Below are positions 26,584 to 35,873 of a stretch of 64,000 bases of DNA, piece after piece. Both the position numbers and the translations under genes were made by a program. The DNA is taken from contig JANMNO010000005.1 in the NCBI GenBank assembly GCA_031374115.1, positions 65,444 through 129,443 of the forward strand, in the 5' to 3' direction. A model generated the notes under the pieces. It searched no databases, was not told the DNA's origin, and saw nothing but the letters and a program-made list of their open reading frames with translations. The stretch is from JAKFWF01 sp031374115. GTDB lineage: Bacteria > Pseudomonadota > Alphaproteobacteria > Rhizobiales > Hyphomicrobiaceae. Each line of letters starts with the position of its first letter. Position 1 is the stretch's first letter.

Positions 26584-27375
26584 TCACTCTTTCCACGGCA
26601 CGCCGCCGGCGTAACTGCGGTAGCTGACCGCCGACAACCAACCGGAGTCCACCGGCAACAAAATTCCAGTGATGCAGCGCGCTTGCTCGGAGCACAGGAA
26701 CGCGATCGCGTTGGCAATGTCGGATGGTTCAGGCAACGACAACAGCGCGTGCACGCCCATGATCTTGTTCATGTCGCGCTCACCCGCCGCGACCTTGGCC
26801 TTGAGCGGCGGCGTCATCACATAGGTAGGTGCGATACTGTTGACCCGAATGTTGTGACGGCCGAGCTCGACGCACAACAATTGCGTCAAGCGTTCGACAG
26901 CGGCCTTACCTGGATTGTACGCTGGCAGCGGCAATGGCAGCACGCTGTTGATCGAGCCGATGGTGACGATCGAGCCGCGTTTCAGCGGGATCATTTGCCG
27001 GCCGAACGAGCGGCACGCATGCACAGTACCGTGATAATTCACCTGCCACATCCGGTCGTGTGCCGCCATATCCATGTCCATCACCGACTCGGTATTTGGA
27101 ATCAGGCCAGCGCAGGTAACCAGTATCTCCGGTGCTCCCATTGCCGACTCGACTTCGGCCGCCACCGCGTCGACCGTGCCCTGGGCGGCGACATCGCAAC
27201 GAAAAAACCGCGCCGTCTTTCCGTCCGACGACAAACTAGCCGCTAACGCTTCGCCCTGTTTGGCGTTCACATCGAGCAATGCGATATCGTAGCCGTCGGC
27301 CAACAATCGCCGCGCCGTTGCCGCGCCGAGACCACTTGAGCCGCCAGTCACCACTGCCAATTTTTTGTCAGCCAT
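26584..27375 (-). CDS. Short-chain dehydrogenase/reductase
   Basis: A 263-residue classical SDR: NAD(P) loop TGGSSGLG near the N-terminus, LLDV acidic turn (suggesting NAD), CAGLIPN, the catalytic Ser in GSINS and the Tyr-x-x-x-Lys pair in PAYNPGKAAVE, then a TGILLPVDSGW end. The substrate is unknown. It lies 34 bases downstream of the molybdopterin-binding gene on the same strand and so may belong to the cox-like cluster. Confidence 0.85.
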   Translation of the reverse strand: MADKKLAVVTGGSSGLGAATARRLLADGYDIALLDVNAKQGEALAASLSSDGKTARFFRCDVAAQGTVDAVAAEVESAMGAPEILVTCAGLIPNTESVMDMDMAAHDRMWQVNYHGTVHACRSFGRQMIPLKRGSIVTIGSINSVLPLPLPAYNPGKAAVERLTQLLCVELGRHNIRVNSIAPTYVMTPPLKAKVAAGERDMNKIMGVHALLSLPEPSDIANAIAFLCSEQARCITGILLPVDSGWLSAVSYRSYAGGVPWKE

Positions 27376-27409
27376 TTTCTTGGGTCCCTTTTTGAAACGT
27401 TGATCTTGC

Positions 27410-28414
27410 CTACCCGCCGCGAGGTTGCGGCCGCGTTGGAATTTCCATCAGCAGGCCCCCGGGTGCCATCGCCACGATCTCGGCTCGGCCAACCGGCAAC
27501 CCGGCCAGACGGCGTGCGAGCACCCAATCGAAGCCGTTGAGTTTAGGTGATGACGCGCAGCTCGGCACGCCGATCACATCGGCATCACCTAGCCTTGCGA
27601 CGAGCAGAAGATTGCCCGGATCGACCGGCATACCAAGGTGGACGACTTCGCCACCGGCATTGATGACGGCCTGCGGAACCACGTCGCCACGATCGACGAT
27701 GGCTGAAGCACCAAAAACCAGGATCGGATCGTGGCCGGCCGCGGCATGACGTTTCATCGCCTCGCACACCTCTGAGGTTTCGTGGGTCACCACTTCGTGC
27801 AGGCCGAGATTGCTCCCCATGCCCTCCAAGCGTTCACGGATGACCTTCGCGCGCTTCGCGAGCAAGCTCTCCTTCATGCCAGGTACGCGGGTGATAATGA
27901 GGCCGGCCGTCCGCGCGGCGAAAGGTGCAACCGATACGAGTCGCGAGGACTTCCGCAACAAGTCTTCAGCGGTCTGGACCACGGAGCGGCTCAGTGCGAA
28001 CGGAATGATCTTGACGGTGGCGACAAGCTGGCCAGCGCGCACCGTTTGGAACGGCGGAACGGTTGCAACCGTCAACCCCTCGTCGAGACTATTGAGTTCG
28101 ATCAACCGTTCGCGATCGATCACAGCCACACCCGCCGGCACTGCCTGAAGGTTCGCCCGGCCGGTGAACGGCTTCGTCGAGGCTACATTTGCACCGCAAA
28201 TCGCATCGGCGATAATTCGCGCCGCCTCATCCTCGGACACATCCTCAGGTCCGAGGCGCGCCGCCATGACGGCAGTGATCCCATCGTCGGTAAGTGCCAC
28301 GACGTCCGCATCTGTCAGCACGCGGCCTTTTTTCAGCACCCCGGACGATAAATGCACCGTGTGCGCCAGCACGGCGCCTTCGGCTTCGCTCGATCTAAAG
28401 GTTGCGAACTTCAC
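27410..28414 (-). CDS. Molybdopterin-binding (MoCF-type) accessory protein
   Basis: A 334-residue protein with an N-terminal region (EGAVLAHTVHLSSGVLKKGR) and a C-terminal MoaB/MoeA-like molybdopterin-binding fold with SAIVDRGDVVPQAVINAGG and GDADVIGVPSCASSPKLNGF. Similar proteins occur beside cox-type hydroxylases, often fused to a MobA-like cytidylyltransferase; here that domain is missing. GTG 28414 overlaps the coxE stop, so the two are coupled. Likely role: cofactor maturation for CoxL or the IorB-like enzyme. Confidence 0.78.
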   Translation of the reverse strand: MKFATFRSSEAEGAVLAHTVHLSSGVLKKGRVLTDADVVALTDDGITAVMAARLGPEDVSEDEAARIIADAICGANVASTKPFTGRANLQAVPAGVAVIDRERLIELNSLDEGLTVATVPPFQTVRAGQLVATVKIIPFALSRSVVQTAEDLLRKSSRLVSVAPFAARTAGLIITRVPGMKESLLAKRAKVIRERLEGMGSNLGLHEVVTHETSEVCEAMKRHAAAGHDPILVFGASAIVDRGDVVPQAVINAGGEVVHLGMPVDPGNLLLVARLGDADVIGVPSCASSPKLNGFDWVLARRLAGLPVGRAEIVAMAPGGLLMEIPTRPQPRGG

Positions 28415-29685
28415 GCGCGACGTCCCACGATCTCCATCGGAGGACCGCGCAATGCCGCAGCCAAATCCTCCAGGCTCTTCAGATTATGGCAGGATCGCAT
28501 TTCCGTCACGTGCTGGCTCAATGCCTTGGCCCCCGCTGCAAGCGGCTGATAGCGATCATAACGCATTAGCGGGTTGAGCCAAATCAAGCGGCGGCAACTC
28601 GCCTTCAGACGGCGCACCGCCAGTTCCAATCCTTGGCCCCCGTCGCGGTCGAGACCGTCGGTGATCAGCAATACCGTCGCGTTCTGGCCAAGCACACGCC
28701 GGGCCCAACGCCGGTTGAACTCCTCGACGCTGGCGCCTATCCGCGTGCCGCCAGACCAGTCGGTGACATCGCCGCCGACCTTGGCAATCGCAACGTCGGG
28801 ATCGCGCGACTTCAAGCTGCGCGTCACATGCGTGAGGTGGGTTCCGAACAGGAACGAAAACACGCGGTCACGATCGTTGGTCAGCGCGTGCAGGAAGTGC
28901 AGGAGGATGCGGGCGTAGGCATCCATGCTGCCGGAAATGTCGCACAGCACGACAAGTGGCGGACGGCGCAGCACGCGCATCTTGTGCTGCAGCTGCAAAT
29001 AGTCCGCACCTTTCGATGCGCTCGCGCGCAGAATGCGCCGCAGGTCGATGCGCTCCCCACCGCGGGCGGCCACGAAACGGCGCGTGCGAATTTCCTCGAA
29101 CGGTAGCGTCATGCGGCGGATGGCGGCACGTGCAAGGAACAACTCCGGCGCGCTCATTTGCTCGAAATCCTTGCTCTGCATAAGTTCGCGAGTTGAAAAC
29201 GTCCCCTCGGCATCGATCTCCAGCTGATCGTCAACTTGCGCGGCGGGCCGATCGGCGTGCTTGAATAGCGTCTCCGACAATCGCCGTGATAGCGCCTTGT
29301 CGTCGGGCGCCTGCTCTGCGCGCAAACCCGGTACCATCAGCGATAGCATTTGGTTGATGAAACCCGGGTCGCGCCAGAACATCACGAACGCCTGGTTGAA
29401 AATATCGCGCTCCGACCGGCGGTTCACGAACACCGCGTGCAATGTCCAATAGAGCGTTCGCTGATCGCGAATGCCAGCGGCGATAACAGCCTCGGTGGCA
29501 AGCAAAATCTTGTCCGGGCCGACCGCCAAGCCCGACGCACGCAGCAACCTTGCAAAGAACAGAATGTTCTCGGCGATGCGACCGCCATCTACGTCGGCCG
29601 CGATCAAGTTCGGATCAAGCCGAACAGGACGGTTCGCCGGCGGTGGATGATCGTTATCGTTGGCGGCTCGATCGATAGCGCTCAC
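28411..29685 (-). CDS. coxE: VWA domain protein, CoxE family
   Basis: A 424-residue protein with a helical N-terminal region (IAENILFFARLLRASGLAVG) and a C-terminal von Willebrand A domain: VVLCDISGSMDAYARI is the MIDAS DxSxS, followed by GGTRIGASVEEF and LLITDGLDRDGG. With the MoxR-type ATPase CoxD, CoxE assembles the active-site metal cofactor of CO dehydrogenase-like enzymes. GTG 29685 overlaps the coxD stop. Confidence 0.88.
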   Translation of the reverse strand: MSAIDRAANDNDHPPPANRPVRLDPNLIAADVDGGRIAENILFFARLLRASGLAVGPDKILLATEAVIAAGIRDQRTLYWTLHAVFVNRRSERDIFNQAFVMFWRDPGFINQMLSLMVPGLRAEQAPDDKALSRRLSETLFKHADRPAAQVDDQLEIDAEGTFSTRELMQSKDFEQMSAPELFLARAAIRRMTLPFEEIRTRRFVAARGGERIDLRRILRASASKGADYLQLQHKMRVLRRPPLVVLCDISGSMDAYARILLHFLHALTNDRDRVFSFLFGTHLTHVTRSLKSRDPDVAIAKVGGDVTDWSGGTRIGASVEEFNRRWARRVLGQNATVLLITDGLDRDGGQGLELAVRRLKASCRRLIWLNPLMRYDRYQPLAAGAKALSQHVTEMRSCHNLKSLEDLAAALRGPPMEIVGRRA

Positions 29686-30617
29686 CGCCCTTCCGCCTCG
29701 AATTCTGCGCGACGAGCCTCGGACTTTACCTGCTCCAGAATGCGGGCGGCCTCGCTGCCCTGGATGCGGCCGATGTCGTCTTGATACTTCAGCAGCGTGC
29801 CGAGCGTGCGATCAACCTGTTCCGGGTCGAGGGCGACGCAGTTGAGTTGCGTCAACGCCTGCGCCCATTCGAGTGTCTCCGATACGCCAGGGTTCTTGTA
29901 CAAATCCATCTGCCGGAGCGCGTTGACGAAGGCGACGATCTGATCGGTCAGTTCACGGCCGGCGTTCGGTGCCTTGAGAGCCAAAATAGCGCGCTCGCGA
30001 TCGACGGACGGATAGTCGACCCAGTGATAGAAGCAGCGGCGGCGCACGGCATCGTGCACTTCACGCGTGCGATTGGAGGTAAGAATCGTGATCGGCGGCG
30101 TCGTGGCTTTGATCGTGCCAAGCTCCGGGATCGTCACCTGATAATCGGCGAGCAGCTCCAGCAGGAATGCTTCGAATGGTTCGTCAGCGCGATCGAGCTC
30201 GTCGATCAGGAGCACGGGCGATCGGCCGGACTTCGACAGCTCGAGCGCTTGCAGCAAGGGCCGCTTCAGGAGGTAGGCTTCGGTATAAAGATCACGTTCC
30301 AGTGCTTCGGCCGATGTCGCCCCGCCCGCGGCCTCCGTCGCGCGAATGTGCAGCAGTTGGCGACTGTAATTCCACTCGTAAACAGCCGATGAGATGTCGA
30401 GGCCCTCGTAGCACTGCAGTCGCACGAGCGGCCGGCCCAGCTGAGACGCGAGCACCTTCGCGATCTCGGTTTTTCCGACGCCAGCCTCGCCTTCGAGAAA
30501 CAGGGGCCGCTGCAATTTCAGCGCCAGGAACACCGCCGTCGATAGCCCCTCGTCGGCAATGTATCCGCCCGATTGGAGCAGCGCTTTCGTTTCAGGAACA
30601 GTGGCCGGGAGGGTCAT
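29682..30617 (-). CDS. coxD: MoxR-family AAA ATPase, CoxD
   Basis: A 311-residue AAA+ protein: Walker A GEAGVGKTEIA, LQCYEGLDISSAVYEWNY, Walker B LLIDELDRADEPFEAFLLE, sensor 1 ILTSNRTREVHDAVRRR and the MoxR CFYHWVDYP segment. Together with CoxE it forms a chaperone for molybdenum hydroxylase maturation. It is the first gene after the toxin-antitoxin insertion and may need its own promoter. Confidence 0.9.
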   Translation of the reverse strand: MTLPATVPETKALLQSGGYIADEGLSTAVFLALKLQRPLFLEGEAGVGKTEIAKVLASQLGRPLVRLQCYEGLDISSAVYEWNYSRQLLHIRATEAAGGATSAEALERDLYTEAYLLKRPLLQALELSKSGRSPVLLIDELDRADEPFEAFLLELLADYQVTIPELGTIKATTPPITILTSNRTREVHDAVRRRCFYHWVDYPSVDRERAILALKAPNAGRELTDQIVAFVNALRQMDLYKNPGVSETLEWAQALTQLNCVALDPEQVDRTLGTLLKYQDDIGRIQGSEAARILEQVKSEARRAEFEAEGR

Positions 30618-30643
30618 GGGGTGCAGATGTACCTTGTCGCTGT

Positions 30644-30940
30644 CTACAAATCGGCAAGATCTGGTTCGTCGCGCGCTCCGTGCCGAACATGGAGCAGCAC
30701 AAGTGCCCCATGCTCGATCATGAAGAACAACTTGTATCCATAGCCCGGGACAGTCGAACGAAACACGCCGGGCCTGGAAGTCCTTTGCGCGATATGGGGG
30801 TGGTCTAGAAGGATATTGACGGAACGTTCTATTCGTACACGCACGCGTTCGGCAGCTAACTCGTTTCGATCAAGGATGTAATCTCGTAATCTAGCGAGGT
30901 CTTCCTCCGCCCGTGGAGTAATCCCAAGCACTAGCGCCAT
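30644..30940 (-). CDS. RelE/ParE family toxin
   Basis: A 98-residue ParE/RelE-fold protein: ITPRAEEDLARLRDYILDRN, NILLDHPHIAQRTSRPGVFR and the C-terminal strand pair LFFMIEHGALVLLHVRHGAR. ParE members poison gyrase and RelE members cut mRNA; the start resembles ParE more, but I cannot separate them firmly. Its start lies 10 bases inside the antitoxin gene, the usual antitoxin-first order. Confidence 0.85.
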   Translation of the reverse strand: MALVLGITPRAEEDLARLRDYILDRNELAAERVRVRIERSVNILLDHPHIAQRTSRPGVFRSTVPGYGYKLFFMIEHGALVLLHVRHGARDEPDLADL

Positions 30941-31158
30941 GCTTTACGCAGAATGGCATCGACCGCTTGGGGCGAAATGAATCCACCCTGGCGCGCCTGG
31001 TCCATCGCCTCATCGATCGCCGCATCTTCAGCATCTGACAAGAGGTAAACCTCGTCTGTCAGATCGGCCAACAGATCGGCAGCTCTTTCCTGCTCGACTT
31101 CTGGCAGCCTACGCAGCTTGGCCATCAAATGTTCAAGGCGTTCAACGGTTTTGGTCAT
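30931..31158 (-). CDS. Antitoxin partner of the ParE/RelE-like toxin
   Basis: A 75-residue acidic protein with an N-terminal helix (LEHLMAKLRRLPEVEQERAA) and LSDAEDAAIDEAMDQARQGG before a short basic end (ILRKAWR). Small size, 10-base overlap with a ParE/RelE toxin and charge identify it as the antitoxin, although I cannot name its DNA-binding class. The pair splits coxM from coxD. Confidence 0.8.
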   Translation of the reverse strand: MTKTVERLEHLMAKLRRLPEVEQERAADLLADLTDEVYLLSDAEDAAIDEAMDQARQGGFISPQAVDAILRKAWR

Positions 31159-31221
31159 ACTGGAAGGCTACCACGATTTGCCAAGGCATTCAAAACTGCT
31201 GGTCGCCAGCGTCAGAGCCGG

Positions 31222-32019
31222 TCACCCCGCCAACACAACCGCCCGGCCGGCCATCACCGGCACCATGGCGGCGCGGTATTCGGCGCTGCCGTGGATGTCG
31301 CCCATCAGGTTGGCGGCAGAAACCTTCACGCTCTTCAAAGCCTCGGGTGAGAAGTTTGCCGACAGTGCCGCTTCGATTTCAGGCGATCGAAACACGCCAC
31401 CGCCGCCGCACCCGGTCACGGCGCAGCGAATTCCGGCGCTCGTATCGGCAACGAATGCGCCGACCAGCGCGTAGCGTGATGCCCGCTGCTCCATCTTGGC
31501 GTAGCCGGCCTTCTTCGGGATCGGAAAGCGGATCGCCGTGATGATTTCGCCAGCATCGAGCGCGGTCGAGAACATGCCGGTGAAGTACTGGTCTGCCGCG
31601 ATCTGCCGCTTGTCGGTGACGATCGTCCCGCCCAGCGCCAGCACGGCGGATGGATAATCCGCTGCCGGATCGTTATTGGCGATCGAGCCGCCGATGGTTC
31701 CCGCATTGCGCACCGCCGGGTCGCCGATGCCGTCGGCCAACGCCGCAAGTGCCGGAATAGCAGCCTTCACCTCGGCACTGCGGGCAACGGCATCGTGCGT
31801 CACCGTTGCGCCGATGACGAGCGTGTTGCCATCGCGTTTGATCGTTTTCAGATCGGCAATGCCGCCCAGATCAATCACGGCGGAGGGCGAGGCCAACCGC
31901 TGCTTCAACGTCGGCACCAGTGTTTGCCCGCCCGCCAAAATCTTGGCTTCGGGGTTTGCAATAGCGGCCTTCGCGGCATCGGCGACAGAACCAGGGCGGC
32001 TATAGTCGAACGAGTACAT
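31222..32019 (-). CDS. coxM: CoxM-like FAD-binding subunit of molybdenum hydroxylase
   Basis: A 265-residue medium subunit with the FAD loops AGGQTLVPTLKQRLASP and TIGGSIANNDPAADYPSA. It passes electrons from the iron-sulfur subunit to the acceptor through FAD. ATG 32019 (MYSFDYSRPGS) is the normal family start, preceded by AGGGGAGCC; the longer open frame overlaps coxL with unrelated residues. The order on this strand is coxG, coxS, coxL, coxM. Confidence 0.92.
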   Translation of the reverse strand: MYSFDYSRPGSVADAAKAAIANPEAKILAGGQTLVPTLKQRLASPSAVIDLGGIADLKTIKRDGNTLVIGATVTHDAVARSAEVKAAIPALAALADGIGDPAVRNAGTIGGSIANNDPAADYPSAVLALGGTIVTDKRQIAADQYFTGMFSTALDAGEIITAIRFPIPKKAGYAKMEQRASRYALVGAFVADTSAGIRCAVTGCGGGGVFRSPEIEAALSANFSPEALKSVKVSAANLMGDIHGSAEYRAAMVPVMAGRAVVLAG

Positions 32020-32039
32020 GGTCTTGGCTCCCCTGATGA

Positions 32040-34421
32040 TTATTCGGCGGCCTTGGCGACCGGGGCTTCGTGGATGATGCGCCAGATCTTTTCCGGCGTT
32101 GCCGGCATATCGATGTGGCCGACGCGGTAGTCGCGCAGCGCGTCGCACACCGCGTTAATGACGGCAGGCGGCGAGCCGATGGCACCAGCCTCGCCACAGC
32201 CCTTCACGCCGAGCGGATTGTGCGTACACGCAGTCACCGTCGTTGCGACCTGGAACGAGGGCACGTCGTCGGCGCGCGGCATACAATAGTCCATGTACGA
32301 GCCGGTCTTGAGCTGCCCGTTTTCATCGTAGACAGTGTTCTCCAGCAGCGCCTGGCCGATGCCTTGCACCAACCCGCCATGCACCTGGCCTTCGACGATC
32401 ATCGGATTGACGATGTTGCCGAAGTCGTCGGCTGCGGTGAACTTGATGATCTCGGTCTGCCCGGTCGCCGGATCGATCTCGATTTCGCAAATGTAGGTAC
32501 CGGCCGGGAACGTGAAGTTCTTCGGATCGTAGAACGCGGTTTCCTCCAAGCCCGGCTCGATATGGTCAATCGGGTATTTATGCGGGACGTAAGCCGTCAA
32601 CGCAATTTCGCCGAACGTCTTCTTCTTGTCGGTACCTTTCACCTGGAATGCGCCGTCTTCAAACACGACGTCGGCCTCTGATGCTTCCAGCAAGTGGGCT
32701 GCGATCTTGCGGCCCTTATCGATCACCTTCTGCAGCGCATTGACGATCGCCGTGCCGCCGACCGCGAGCGAGCGCGAGCCGTATGTGCCCATGCCGAATG
32801 GCACGCGCGCGGTATCACCATGGATGATGTCCACACTTTCGATGCCGATGCCGAGCTTATCGGCGACGACCTGCGCGAAAGTGGTGTCGTGGCCCTGGCC
32901 GTGACTGTGTGAGCCGGTCAGGATCGAGACCGATCCGGTTGGGTTCACGCGCACGGTTGCCGCTTCATATAAGCCCGCTCGGGCGCCGAGTGCGCCGACC
33001 AGGCTCGATGGCGCTATGCCGCACGCCTCGATGTAACTCGCGACGCCGATGCCGCGCAGCTTGCCCTTGGCCTTGGCGGCCGCACGACGCGCTTCGAAGC
33101 CTTTGTAGTCGGCGAGTTCGATCGCCTTGTCCATCGATGCGTCGTAGTCCCCGATGTCGTACACGACGGCGACGGGCGTCTGGTAGGGGAACGTGCGGAT
33201 GAAGTTCTTGCGGCGCAGTTCGGTCTGATCCATGCCCAATTCCGCGGCGGCTTTCGACATCAACCGTTCGACGACGAAGGTCGCCTCGGGCCGCCCTGCG
33301 CCGCGATAGGCGTCGACCGGCACGGTGTTGGTGAACATCGCCTTCACGTTTACGTAGATCGCAGGTGTCGTGTACTGGCCGGCCAGCAACGTGCCGTGCA
33401 GCCAAGTCGGCACGCTCGGCGCGAAGGTCGATAGGTAGGCGCCCATGTTGGCGAGCGTATCGACCTTGAGGCCGAGCGCTTTGCCGTCCTTGTCGAACGC
33501 CATTTCGGCATGTGTGACGTGATCGCGGCCGTGCGCATCCGACACAAAACTCTCCGAGCGTTCGGCGACCCACTTGACCGGTCGGTTGACCTTTTTCGAA
33601 GCCCAGGTGACGAACGCTTCCTCGGCATAATGAAAAATTTTCGAGCCGAAGCCGCCACCGACGTCGGGCGACAACACGCGCAACTTATGCTCGGGAATGT
33701 TGAGCACGAACGCGCCCATCAGCAGCCGAATGACGTGCGGGTTCTGGCTGGTGGTGACAAGCAAATGCTCGTCGGTAGAGATGTCATACGAGCCGATCGC
33801 GGCGCGCGGCTCCATCGCGTTGGCAACAAGGCGCTGGTTGATCAGATCGATCTTGCAGATGTGCGCGGCCTTGGCGAACGCGGCATCGGTCGCAGCCTTG
33901 TCGCCGAGTTCCCAATCGAAGCACATGTTGTTGGCAGCTTCGTCGTGGACCGGTGCGCCACCGCCTTTGAGCGCCTTGGTCATATCGACGACGGCTGGCA
34001 ATTCCTGATAGTCGATCGCGACTTTCTCGGCCGCATCCTTCGCCTGCTCGATCGTCTCGGCGATCACCGCGACCACCGGATCGCCGACGTGCCGCACCTT
34101 GGCCGACGCCAGGATCGAGTGCTTGGGCTCGACCATCGGTTTGTTCTCGCGGCCCGTGACGAGCCAGCCGCAGGGCACACCGCCGACGTTGTCGGCTTCG
34201 AGGTCGGCTGCGGTATAGATCGCGACGACGCCGGGCGACTTCATCGCAGCGGTCAGATCAATCTTGCCGAGCCTGGCGTGGGCGACCGGCGAGCGCACGA
34301 ACACGCAATGGGTCTGTCGCGGCATCACCATATCGTCGGTGTACCGGCCCAGGCCCTTGAGAAAGCGGAAATCTTCGCGGCGCTTCACGGCGGCGCCAAT
34401 ACCATTTTCCATGACGGTCAT
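32040..34421 (-). CDS. coxL: CoxL-like molybdopterin subunit, form II (AYRGAGR loop)
   Basis: A 793-residue large subunit of the xanthine oxidase family: GAAVKRREDFRFLKGLGRYT start, VGGGFGSK cofactor loop, MGTYGSRSLAVGG, and the catalytic Glu in KGCGEAGAIG. The active-site loop is AYRGAGR (residues 371-377), which marks form II; true CO dehydrogenase (form I) has AYxCSFR with the Cu-binding Cys. CO oxidation is therefore unlikely and the substrate is probably an aldehyde or other carbonyl. ATG 34421 follows GGAG at 6-7 bases and is chosen over 34433 and 34460. Confidence 0.93.
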   Translation of the reverse strand: MTVMENGIGAAVKRREDFRFLKGLGRYTDDMVMPRQTHCVFVRSPVAHARLGKIDLTAAMKSPGVVAIYTAADLEADNVGGVPCGWLVTGRENKPMVEPKHSILASAKVRHVGDPVVAVIAETIEQAKDAAEKVAIDYQELPAVVDMTKALKGGGAPVHDEAANNMCFDWELGDKAATDAAFAKAAHICKIDLINQRLVANAMEPRAAIGSYDISTDEHLLVTTSQNPHVIRLLMGAFVLNIPEHKLRVLSPDVGGGFGSKIFHYAEEAFVTWASKKVNRPVKWVAERSESFVSDAHGRDHVTHAEMAFDKDGKALGLKVDTLANMGAYLSTFAPSVPTWLHGTLLAGQYTTPAIYVNVKAMFTNTVPVDAYRGAGRPEATFVVERLMSKAAAELGMDQTELRRKNFIRTFPYQTPVAVVYDIGDYDASMDKAIELADYKGFEARRAAAKAKGKLRGIGVASYIEACGIAPSSLVGALGARAGLYEAATVRVNPTGSVSILTGSHSHGQGHDTTFAQVVADKLGIGIESVDIIHGDTARVPFGMGTYGSRSLAVGGTAIVNALQKVIDKGRKIAAHLLEASEADVVFEDGAFQVKGTDKKKTFGEIALTAYVPHKYPIDHIEPGLEETAFYDPKNFTFPAGTYICEIEIDPATGQTEIIKFTAADDFGNIVNPMIVEGQVHGGLVQGIGQALLENTVYDENGQLKTGSYMDYCMPRADDVPSFQVATTVTACTHNPLGVKGCGEAGAIGSPPAVINAVCDALRDYRVGHIDMPATPEKIWRIIHEAPVAKAAE

Positions 34422-34478
34422 GAATATCTCCATTTTGGCTGCACTCGAGGTGCCGGCCACGACTTGAATCAGCGCGGA

Positions 34479-34961
<483 letters not shown>

Positions 34962-35027
34962 GGGCACGTCCTCCATATTCGCTGACTGATCATAATGCAG
35001 AGCGGCTTCTACGTCCGCGCGCTGACA

Positions 35028-35594
35028 TCAACGTGCCAACAGATACACGCCGATGGCAAGTGCCAAAGCGCCCATCACCCACCAAACGGCCGTGGGCAGA
35101 ACGGTTGATCTGCCGGCCGAAGGAGTTGTAACGGCCGTTTCGCCGGGCGCTGGCGGCCCCTCAACCTCGGTAGCAAATGAAGTGAAGAATTTTTCCGCCA
35201 ACTGAGCAGCCGTCGCATCGATCAACCGTTGGCCGAGTTGGGCAATTTTGCCGCCGACGTTGGCGTCGACATCATATGACAACAGTGTCCCGCCTTGTGA
35301 CGGCTCGAGCTTGACCGCTGCTCCACCGGAAGCCATGCCGGCCGCGCCGCCTAAGCCCTTGCCGCTGATCCGGTAGCTCCTCGGCGGATCGAGATCCGAC
35401 AATTCAACATCGCCGGTAAAGCGCACCGACATTGGCCCGATCTTCAGGCTGGCCACCGCCTTCATCTTGTCATCGCCGAGCTTTTCCAAGCTCTCGCATC
35501 CCGGGATGCAGCGGCGCAGCACCTCGACGTCGTTGAGCTTATCCCACACCTTGGCCGGCTGAGCCGACAACTGACGCGTGCCGGTAAGCTTCAT
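35028..35594 (-). CDS. coxG: CoxG-like SRPBCC protein with C-terminal membrane anchor
   Basis: A 188-residue protein: a CoxG/START-like domain (MKLTGTRQLSAQPAKVWDKL, RCIPGCESLEKLGDDK, RFTGDVELSDLDPPRSYRIS), a Pro-rich linker and one C-terminal membrane helix (AVWWVMGALALAIGVYLLA). CoxG tethers cox-type dehydrogenases to the membrane and helps deliver quinone. It is first in the coxGSLM order. Confidence 0.9.
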   Translation of the reverse strand: MKLTGTRQLSAQPAKVWDKLNDVEVLRRCIPGCESLEKLGDDKMKAVASLKIGPMSVRFTGDVELSDLDPPRSYRISGKGLGGAAGMASGGAAVKLEPSQGGTLLSYDVDANVGGKIAQLGQRLIDATAAQLAEKFFTSFATEVEGPPAPGETAVTTPSAGRSTVLPTAVWWVMGALALAIGVYLLAR

Positions 35595-35873
35595 GGGGCG
35601 GTTGGTCCCTCGGGATGTTTTCGTGATCGGCGATATGCAAAACCTAGAGTGTCGCCATCGCGCCCCTTTGACAACCGTGTTCGCGCGGATGCGCAGTGGA
35701 TGGTGGATCGCCGATCAGGAAAGAGGTGATAGAACAAAAAACGAACGGTTTGTCTCAAGCATCCAAGAAAGCCGACGGCGACTGCGCCAATCTCGGCTGC
35801 CCTTGGGCGCATCTCGGTATTTCCCCCGAAATCGGTAACGGCGCCCTCTTGGGTCCTCTATACAGTCGCCGTT

